From Symsagittifera roscoffensis (taxonomy: Eukaryota > Xenacoelomorpha > Acoela > Convolutidae), in contig NW_026971437.1 in assembly GCF_963678635.1 (NCBI RefSeq), positions 35,001 through 99,000 of the forward strand: DNA of 64,000 bases, written 5' to 3'. Of this stretch, positions 57,953 to 64,000 are shown piece after piece; within the stretch, counting starts at the first letter, position 1, and each line of letters opens with the position of its first letter. The notes under the pieces were generated by a model, which worked only from the letters and a program-made list of their open reading frames with translations, had not been told where the DNA came from and did not search any database. The position numbers and the translations under genes are program-made.

Positions 57953-58884
57953 AAGGTTTAGGATGACGGATGCAAAAGGTTGTTAAATGGTTTCTATTTT
58001 CTTAAACTGTTAGTTCTTACGATTTTTTGGTTAGCTTAACCTGGGTCTGTTTGTTCAGGGTTGGAGAGAAAAGTATATCGATTCCGAAGAATGATTTTTT
58101 ACTTTCTCGTGGCTAGTATAAGTTAAGGTGTTAACTTACTTAATCTTACTTAGGGGTAGTGATTGTGTTCAAGGGTTGGAGAATAGTAAATCGATCCACA
58201 AGGTTCAGGTATAATTAGAACGCGAGTAGTTCGTTAGATACTATTTTAAACTTACTAAGTCTATGATTTATCCTGGGTCTGTTAAGAGGGGGGGTCAAGT
58301 GAAGGATGAATAACCGAAGTTCTTCACTGTTTATCCTAATTTGAATGATTAGTTTTGTTTAAAAATTTCTATTAGTCTTAGGTCTTTAGAAAGGGTTGGG
58401 TAGTGAATCGACGTTTGAGGTCGTTAGACACTAATGAAGTGGGTGGGGGAGAACAAAGTTGTTCTGTTTGATCCAAGGATAAGCCTTGATGATCATATTT
58501 TAAATTTAATTAGATAGAAAATGATTTAAGATCCAAGGATAAGCCTTGATGATCTGGTTTTAAAATTAAGTGAATTTAAGTTTTAATAAGATTTTAAATG
58601 TGTGTAAAGGAAAGATTTAGTGTTTTGATGATATTAGTGGGTTTATGATTGCTGTTATGTTTTAGATGATGGAGCTGGAACAACAGGATGATTTATAATT
58701 ACTAACCATTTATTGTCATGCTACTAATTTTTATTTTTATTTTTCAATAGATATTTTTCAAACATATTTTGTATATTACTGCAGAGTTTTAGGAAAACGA
58801 TCTTAGATCTTTTTATCAATCGTTATTGTATATTAATAATTTTGTTTAGCGCCTGAAATGATTTTGAACATTGACTTCAAAATT
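57953..58884 (-). promoter_or_regulatory. Copy D structured leader
   Basis: About 0.9 kb of untranslated leader between orf1 and ORF-A. It includes two copies of a hairpin repeat (58471-58490 and 58531-58550) and a block around CGACGTTTGAGGTCG (near 58411) that is conserved in all copies. Its position, conservation and hairpins fit a genomic RNA packaging or dimerisation signal; this is inference. Confidence 0.5.
58471..58550 (-). repeat. Leader hairpin repeat, copy D
   Basis: ATCCAAGGATAAGCCTTGAT occurs twice with a 60-bp period. Each forms a CAAGG/CCTTG stem with a 5-base loop. Related units occur in copy A (4754 and 4831 areas) and copy E (63360-63559). Confidence 0.8.
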
Positions 58885-59091
58885 TTATGTTTGCAAATGA
58901 AAATCTAAATTCATTTCCAGTAGTATTCTAAATATAAAAGTTTGTTCTGGCTTTTGCCGAACTATCATATAGCTATATGGCAAGTTTCTACTTTGTCGTA
59001 TGTCGTCTCTGGTTCGAGGTCTTCTTCCAATTCCGGGTAGTTCTGTTATGGTTCGGAATATTGGCTCTGATCTATTGAGTCGTAGAGACAT
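58885..59091 (-). CDS. Copy D orf1: conserved leader ORF (68 aa)
   Basis: Starts at the conserved Met (MSLRLNRSEPIFRTITELPG); nine upstream in-frame codons to 59118 are not conserved. Shared with copies B, C and E are MSLxL, PxF, PGIxRR, an Arg-rich patch, a YMIVRxKPE box and an (F/V)xFR end. The product is basic and has no signal peptide or zinc site. It is the first ORF on the genomic RNA, about 90 bases after the primer binding site, so it should be translated from unspliced RNA. Function unknown: a leader peptide, an accessory protein or a first exon are all possible. Confidence 0.65.
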   Translation of the reverse strand: MSLRLNRSEPIFRTITELPGIGRRPRTRDDIRQSRNLPYSYMIVRQKPEQTFIFRILLEMNLDFHLQT

Positions 59092-59185
59092 TTCGATTAA
59101 ATTATTGTCGTATAACATTTTGTAAATGTTTTTGTCTAATTTCTAATCTATTTTGGTTAATTCTAAGCTATTAAGGTCTTGTTCG

Positions 59186-59203
59186 AGACTTATGGTCGCA
59201 CCA
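59186..59203 (-). promoter_or_regulatory. Primer binding site of copy D
   Basis: Two bases inside the 5' LTR end, the sense strand reads TGGTGCGACCATAAGTC, complementary to the CCA end of a tRNA. The complement continues as GTTCGAGAC, which resembles a T-loop, so pairing could extend into the T arm. The motif is kept in copies A, B and E with small changes. I cannot name the tRNA with confidence. Confidence 0.75.
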
Positions 59204-59205
59204 GA

Positions 59206-59615
59206 TGAGTTAGGACCGATTTGGTTAACTCATAGAGTAATTTCGGATAGGGTACACCGTCTGCTCGTCACGCTATCTTATTTTCGGCCGGATAGATTCG
59301 TGCAACTTCTTAGTCTAATACCGATCCTAATCTTACTCTTATACTATCTAGTCTCAGGTTGTTTAACTAGTCTCTGCTAGGCTCAATAGATCTAGGGTAT
59401 ACTGGTTTATTGCGGCTGCTGAAGTGCTCGGGAGAGTCCAACTAATTTCTAAGTTAAATTCAAATCTCTCTGGTGCTGAAATTACAAGTAACTTCAGCAC
59501 TTACAAATAAGTGGGTTGTTAGTTAGATGGATCATGATTGGTTAATATTAAATACTTTACATTGGTAAAATATCTAATTTATCCAATCATAAAATGTAGT
59601 TTAGATCAGGTTCCA
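59206..59615 (-). repeat. Copy D 5' LTR with promoter
   Basis: 410 bp, identical to the 3' LTR except at one base. In sense: U3 inverted repeat at 59500-59473, TATA-like box AGTATAAGAG near 59343-59338, and transcription start expected about 25-35 bases downstream. The box is kept as TATATAAG in copy E and GATATAAG in the copy C 3' LTR. The plus-strand open frames within the LTR (such as 59153-59380) are antisense shadows. Confidence 0.95.
59338..59343 (-). promoter_or_regulatory. TATA-like box in copy D 5' LTR
   Basis: TATAAG in sense, about 275 bases into the LTR, in an otherwise well-conserved block (GAGTAAGATTAGGATCGGTA follows). Conserved position among copies C (3' LTR), D and E. Confidence 0.55.
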
Positions 59616-59619
59616 CCTT
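59616..59619. other. Target-site duplication of copy D (right, CCTT)
   Basis: CCTT matches 40698-40701. See the left copy. Confidence 0.85.
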
Positions 59620-61100
59620 ACCATTGACTCATTTTAAAAAATCGTTCGCAAACAACCTTAAAAATCAAATTGCGAGCTAAAATGTGAGCGCTGCATATGA
59701 CAGACTCATTTGTGTTTTGCTTGCTTCATTGACAATATCCCTAAATACTGGCCAGTAAGGAACTTCCAAGGTGAACTGAACTACAAAACCAGACTACTTT
59801 GCGCCATTAATAGCAGACTTTGAGAAAAGCATTGCTTCAGTGCAGTAACAGTCCCTCTTGCGAGACACTGACTGCGAAAGGGGAGTTCAAAAATATTGCA
59901 CAAAGAGTCTATCCACGTTGTGCTAGTGGCTACTGGATAAAGATAGAGTCGCAGCAGTCAACTCTAATTTGATTTTTTTGCTCTGTATATCGCGTTAGGA
60001 AGCTTCATGATCCATTGTATCAAAAATCTTTGGAGTTTGTTTTGTATAGATCATCTGAAAACATTAGCACCTTGCCTGTCAGGAAAATTGGTGATGTTCT
60101 TCCCTACAATGGGGTAAGTAGAAGCTTTGGACAGTAGCGTGCCGAGGGGGTGGGCGTTTGGGTAACCACGGCCAACTATTTTTGTACTTTGGAGCCGCGC
60201 TATCGGTACAATTTTACTGTATATACTTTGAGAGAACCAAAATGTTTTTTTTTCAAAAGCGCTTTTGGCGTCCTATCAAAATTTATTGCGCGTCTAATGA
60301 ATAGACATATTTTTTGACCGGTACATGTGGAGTCGGAAGCTTAAAAAGCGCTCCACAGGTAGCGTTTCAAAGCTCAAATTCACATCTCAAATTGAGGTCT
60401 CAAACTTTGAACGCATTTTTACACCTAACGTTGAGGGTTTAAAAGGCCGGGCTTAAAAGGCTGAAGATTCACACCTAAACTTTTAGCATTTGTAAAAGAA
60501 GAGTCTAATAACATCTGTAAAAATTTAATGTTTGAGCAACATCAAGTTTTAATGAAATTACTTCAATCGAAATTCTGCTACACTCCATACAGTCATTATA
60601 GCGCCCCTATATTAGTCGCAGAATGTCGAAACGATCATGAAAACCCAGCTGCTTTCTAAACGTCAGAAGACGATGAAATCATTCTTCCAGGAGAAAGCAA
60701 AAACTTCTTCTCCGGAATCTGACCCAGAACTTTATCCAAAACTTGACCTTTTTACAGACCAGAAGGATTCTCTGTAAACTATTTTCAGTCTGCTTAATGA
60801 TAAAAGAATTATCTGAAGCCAATTTCTAGTCAGGACGTGAATCTTCTAGCAGCGCGGGTAATGCGACGATGAGCTTCCTCCTCTGCTGGCGCCCATCGCT
60901 TCAATCTCTGATGTCACCCTTTCTTCAGTCAGGTAGCAGCACTAACTCATCTCCACCGATGATGAACACATCGACGTAATTTGCGATTCTTCCGAACGCA
61001 AACTTTCAATCTGACCTTAAAGTTTGGAAAACATATAGTCTAGCAACACTTCGGCTCCATCGACTCTAAAGAATCCTTAGGTCAATAATCAAAAATTCTA
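59620..61100. other. Right flank of copy D; no gene supported
   Basis: About 1.5 kb. The right part (from about 60.6 kb) may be further hAT transposase remains leading into the readable piece at 61.1 kb, but I could not recover a convincing frame. Confidence 0.45.
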
Positions 61101-61271
61101 GCGCTCATGGTGTACGCCCTGATTCAAATTTTTTCCACCTTGCCGGTCACTGTCTGCGCAGCTGAGCGATCTTTTCCTGCGATGAAGCTTCTCAAAAGAA
61201 ACCTGAGATCAACCATTCGGGAAGGCCGGCTAAAATCTCAGGATCTTTTGCAAAAAAAAACAAATTCTTGA
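61101..61271 (+). pseudogene. hAT transposase C-terminal fragment
   Basis: A 56-codon frame, ending in UGA, reads ALIQIFSTLPVTVCAAERSF followed by PAMKLLKRNLRSTIREGRL. This matches the hAT dimerisation region, whose hallmark is a Pro-Val-T-x-C-x-x-ERSFS-x-K-x-(I/L)K stretch, as in ZMYM/P52rIPK-type hAT relatives. The catalytic part is not recognisable upstream. It is a decayed DNA transposon or a domesticated-gene-like fragment. Confidence 0.65.
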
Positions 61272-61606
61272 CGAAGCTGAAATTTAATACTTTTCAACCT
61301 TTTCAACTCAAAAACTTTCTGAATGGGTTTTTTATTTTCTTCAGGCCTATTTTTTTTGAGAAGAGCATGAAACAATTGCGCACATAGTAGTTTTTTCTCC
61401 AATCTCTGACAGAAGACTTTTAGTCACCCAGAAGATAGTGTTTACCATCACCCCAGATAACAACCAGAACTTCTTCAGCCTAAAATTTGATCCTTCAAAT
61501 CAGTCTCAATTCGAACAATCTATTCAGACATGATACTGAAACCCCTTGTGCTAGAAGGGCTAAAAATTCCCACAGATAATTCCAGTCATTAATCAGTCGC
61601 AGAGAT
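61272..61606. other. Unassigned spacer
   Basis: No supported feature; a minus-strand open frame at 61495-61686 overlaps the neighbouring broken ORF in another frame and is probably a shadow. Confidence 0.4.
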
Positions 61607-62120
61607 TTATTGATAACGCTTTTGCTGTAGGGAGGGCCGACGGGGGTGCGGATTAAATTTTGAATAATTTTCAATGAAAACCTCAACTATAGACGTTAGT
61701 AAACTGTTCTGCAATGAGAGACATCTATATTTGTGACAAAGTATGTGATTAAGTATGTTAAGGTTTTTCCAAGGTTTTTTTTCAAATTCTTCAAGAGTAC
61801 TGTATACAGAGTGTTTTGAAAACTTGTTTTTCATTTTATAGTTATGCTTTTCATTTTCCTGTATATGATCTAAATTATAAAAAAAAGTAGGCAGATATAT
61901 TTTGCTCATGGATTTACCACCGGACAGGCTGATGCCTTTTTGATATTCTTCAAATTCGAACTTAGTAAATTGTAAAGCTTCATAGAATGTCTGGTAAAAA
62001 TTTCTAGCTTGAAAATCTAAAAAATCAGGAAAATTTGTGGCGCTAGCAATAAATTCTTTCTCATCCCGGCATGGGTTTGTTTTTTTTGTGAAATCGAAAT
62101 ATCTTACTTCATAAAAATTA
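61607..62120 (-). pseudogene. Unidentified broken ORF
   Basis: On the minus strand the frame of the 100-codon ORF at 61607-61909 is open upstream to about 62120, about 170 codons in all, with ordinary protein-like composition (for example FYQTFYEALQFTKFEFEEYQ and PWKNLNILNHILCHKYRCLS). I do not recognise it. It lies next to the hAT fragment on the opposite strand and could be a host exon or part of another transposon. Confidence 0.4.
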
Positions 62121-62281
62121 CAAACACATGCTCATGAAATGCCTTCAAAGTAAAAACAATAATTTGTAGCTGTAGCCAAAGAGCTTTCAGAGCTTTTCAA
62201 ACTTTGATCAAACATTTCAAAAACACCTTTATTGCTAGTCAGGAAAAAAAATGATACAAATTTTTTGGTATGCCGATGTAT

Positions 62282-62715
62282 TGGAACCAGTTCTAAACTA
62301 GTATTTACAAACCAATTATATTACTGATAAATTATCACTATAAAATAGTACTAACTGAACAATTATATCCCATCTTTAACATTGACACTTATTTGTAACT
62401 GCTGAAACTACTTAAAGTTTCAGCATAAGAACAATTCGAATAACACTTTGAATACAGTTGTTCTCCTTCTGGATAAACTCCAACAACTAACTCTCATAAA
62501 CCAGTATACACTACATCTATTAAGACTAGGATATATAAGAGTAAGATTAGAATCGGTATTAGACTAAGAAACTGCACAAATCTGTCCGGCCGAAAATAAG
62601 ATTTCGGCCGGATAGTTTCGTGTACCTAAGAATTCGGCTGGATAGAAGAGTGACAAGCAGACGGTGTACTTTATCTGAAACTACTCTATGAGTATGACCA
62701 ATAGGCCATAACTCA
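62282..62715 (+). repeat. Copy E 5' LTR
   Basis: A 434-bp plus-strand LTR, TGGAACCAG to TAACTCA, followed by TC and a primer binding site TGGTGCGACC at 62718. It is longer than other copies because of a local duplication around the CGGCCGAAAATAAG / CGGCCGGATAG block (62580-62650). The TATA box is TATATAAG at 62532-62539 and the U3 inverted repeat is at 62401-62424. It is divergent from the copy D 5' LTR, 2.7 kb away, so the two promoters point away from each other. Confidence 0.88.
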
Positions 62716-62834
62716 TCTGGTGCGACCAAAAGTCTCGAAAAAGACCTTAACTAACTTAGACTTAGACAATAGAACTTAGAATTAGACAGTTGCAAAATTG
62801 CAAAAATGCTGACGCAAAAAATAATTTGAAAGAA

Positions 62835-63074
62835 ATGTCTCTACCTCTCTATAAATTGACGCCAAATTTCCAAACAATACAAGAAATACCAGGTATTGAA
62901 AGAAGACCAAGATCTTGGCGTGAAAAACGATCACGAAACGGACCACTCGTCTACATGATAGTACGATGGAAACCGGAACAAGTTTTTGTATTTAGAGTCC
63001 TTTCTAGAGTAAATTTAAAATTGTATTTACTGACAAAAAATTTTTTTGAGGAAAAAATTCTTCAACAACTTTAA
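62835..63074 (+). CDS. Copy E orf1: conserved leader ORF
   Basis: 79 codons from the conserved Met (MSLPLYKLTPNFQTIQEIPG). It shares with copy D the PGIxRRPR patch, YMIVRxKPEQxFxFR and a following LxL-rich end. Upstream in-frame codons to 62790 are not conserved. With copy D it gives the most diverged pair that still keeps the frame and motif, in opposite orientations on the chromosome. Confidence 0.6.
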   Translation: MSLPLYKLTPNFQTIQEIPGIERRPRSWREKRSRNGPLVYMIVRWKPEQVFVFRVLSRVNLKLYLLTKNFFEEKILQQL

Positions 63075-63358
63075 TGGTGCTAAACCTACTATCTGTACAA
63101 TAACGACTGATAAAAAGAGCACAAGTCGTTTCCCCGACAATCTGTAGTAAATCAAACTTTTGATTAAAAAATTTTTTGAATAAAAAATATAAGAATTAGT
63201 TAGTATTAAAAATCATTGCTGGTTTTATGACCTAACATATCTGATTTTCCTCCTTCCAGCTTCATCACCTATAACATAACAGCAAAAGTTCAAAAACTAC
63301 TATCATCTAAACCTTAATTTTTGAGTTTTCTTAAATTTAAAACTTTTAAAATAAAACT

Positions 63359-63559
63359 TATCAAGGCTTATCCTTGCTTTCCATATTCCATTTTTCTTTC
63401 ATAAACAGATCATCAAGGCTTCCCTTGGATCTTGAATTTCAAATAAACCTAAATTCAATTTATTTTATAACTAATATCAAGGCTTCCCTTGGATCTTGAA
63501 TTTCAAATAAACCTAAATTTAATTTATTTTATAACCGATCATCAAGGCTTTCCTTGGAT
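63359..63559 (+). repeat. Leader hairpin repeats, copy E (65-bp period)
   Basis: Four ATCAAGG...CCTTG hairpin units. The last three start at about 63412, 63477 and 63541 and are embedded in a 65-bp tandem repeat containing CTTGAATTTCAAATAAACCT. Copy D has two units with a 60-bp period, so the number varies among copies. Confidence 0.8.
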
Positions 63560-64000
63560 GAAATCAGAAAAATTTTGTTCTCCCTTTCCCATAATTTTAA
63601 AGGTGTCTAACAACCTCAAACGTCAATTCACTACCCAACCCAGAACAACGACCCAGGACTAATAGAAATTTTTGAAGAAAAAATCTTTCTTATTAAGCAA
63701 AACAGTGAAGAACTTCGGTTACTTATCCTTCATTTGAGCCCCTCCTCTTAGATGACCCAGGCTAAAACTCATTAAAAATTAGTAAGTCATAAAGTAGTAT
63801 CTAACGATATACTTGTGTTCTTATTATACCTAAACCTATTGGATTGATTTACTATTCTCCAACCCTCGATCACAAATCACAACCCCTAAATAAGATTAAG
63901 TAAGTAAATCACAGGTTAAAACCTATTCACAAAAAAAATCATTCTCACGAATTGATATACTCTCTCTCCAACCCGTCAACCACGACAATCTATGCCCCAA

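Larger units (their letters stand above)
40702..59615 (-). mobile_element. Copy D: full-length 18.9-kb envelope-bearing Gypsy-type element
   Basis: A complete LTR element on the minus strand with matched LTRs, target-site duplication, primer binding site, gag, protease, RT, RNase H, integrase and an envelope-like gene, plus at least five extra ORFs. It is two to three times longer than a typical Gypsy element. The LTRs differ at one position in 410, so insertion was recent. In-frame stops lie within ORF-A (57767-57769), between protease and RT (52912-52914), and before the integrase C-terminal domain (49762-49764). Whether these are programmed or mutational is treated in the findings. Confidence 0.93.
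62282..64000 (+). mobile_element. Copy E: family X element, cut by the window end
   Basis: LTR, primer binding site, orf1 and leader are present and follow the order of copy D; the window ends within the leader, at the point equivalent to about 25580 of copy C. Whether gag and the rest follow cannot be seen. Confidence 0.85.

Noticed and set aside
59153..59380. Plus-strand ORF repeated at 40445-40876
   Set aside because: It is an antisense frame through the copy D LTRs; it repeats only because the LTRs are identical.
40702..59615. Alternative genetic code explaining the three in-frame stops
   Set aside because: Both UAA and UGA are involved, each gene also ends in a normal stop, and the ORF-A stop is absent from other copies.

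Overview
The window is a repeat-dense, AT-rich stretch of an invertebrate animal nuclear genome. The evidence for that is LTR retroelements of Ty3/Gypsy type with an envelope gene, a non-LTR (LINE) reverse transcriptase relic, a hAT transposase relic, and no bacterial-style operons or ribosome binding sites. I cannot fix the phylum from sequence alone, and I recognise no intact host gene. Almost every supported feature belongs to one LTR element family, called here family X, present as five copies (A to E), or to an older decayed Gypsy family.

Copy D (40702-59615, minus strand) is the centrepiece. It is 18.9 kb long, bounded by two 410-bp LTRs (TG...CA) that I can tell apart at only one base, and flanked by a 4-bp CCTT target-site duplication. 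In sense order (right to left) it holds: 5' LTR; primer binding site; a short conserved leader ORF (orf1); a structured leader with repeated hairpins; ORF-A; a 1532-aa Gag-protease; Pol (reverse transcriptase, RNase H, integrase) in the same frame after one UAA; an integrase tail in the same frame after one UGA; two tiny hydrophobic ORFs joined by an ATGA overlap; a 377-codon ORF with no methionine codon (ORF-B); a 908-aa envelope-like glycoprotein; a 558-601-aa ORF of unknown function (ORF5); a 1.6-kb 3' UTR; and the 3' LTR. This is the layout of a complex retrovirus built on a Gypsy-type Pol.

The other copies are damaged. Copy A (1-8296, minus) has lost most of pol and carries a nearly exact 2371-bp tandem duplication. 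Copy B (17882-about 18740, plus) is an LTR plus leader. Copy C (24125-32240, plus) has both LTRs, but gag is joined to the end of env with pol deleted. Copy E (62282 to the window end, plus) is an LTR plus leader cut by the window edge. Comparing copies shows what selection kept: orf1, the first residues of ORF-A, Gag capsid, ORF5, the leader hairpins and an LTR palindrome with a compensatory base change.

A decayed Gypsy element of a second family lies at about 9.1-15.6 kb (minus). Its right half, together with copy B, has been duplicated in tandem as units of about 6.0 kb (12.81-18.82 and 18.82-about 24.84 kb). Between 32.2 and 40.7 kb lie a possible tRNA-derived SINE, a 30-bp coding-type minisatellite and a LINE relic. 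Between 59.6 and 62.3 kb lie a hAT relic and an unidentified broken ORF. The remaining gaps hold nothing I can name.
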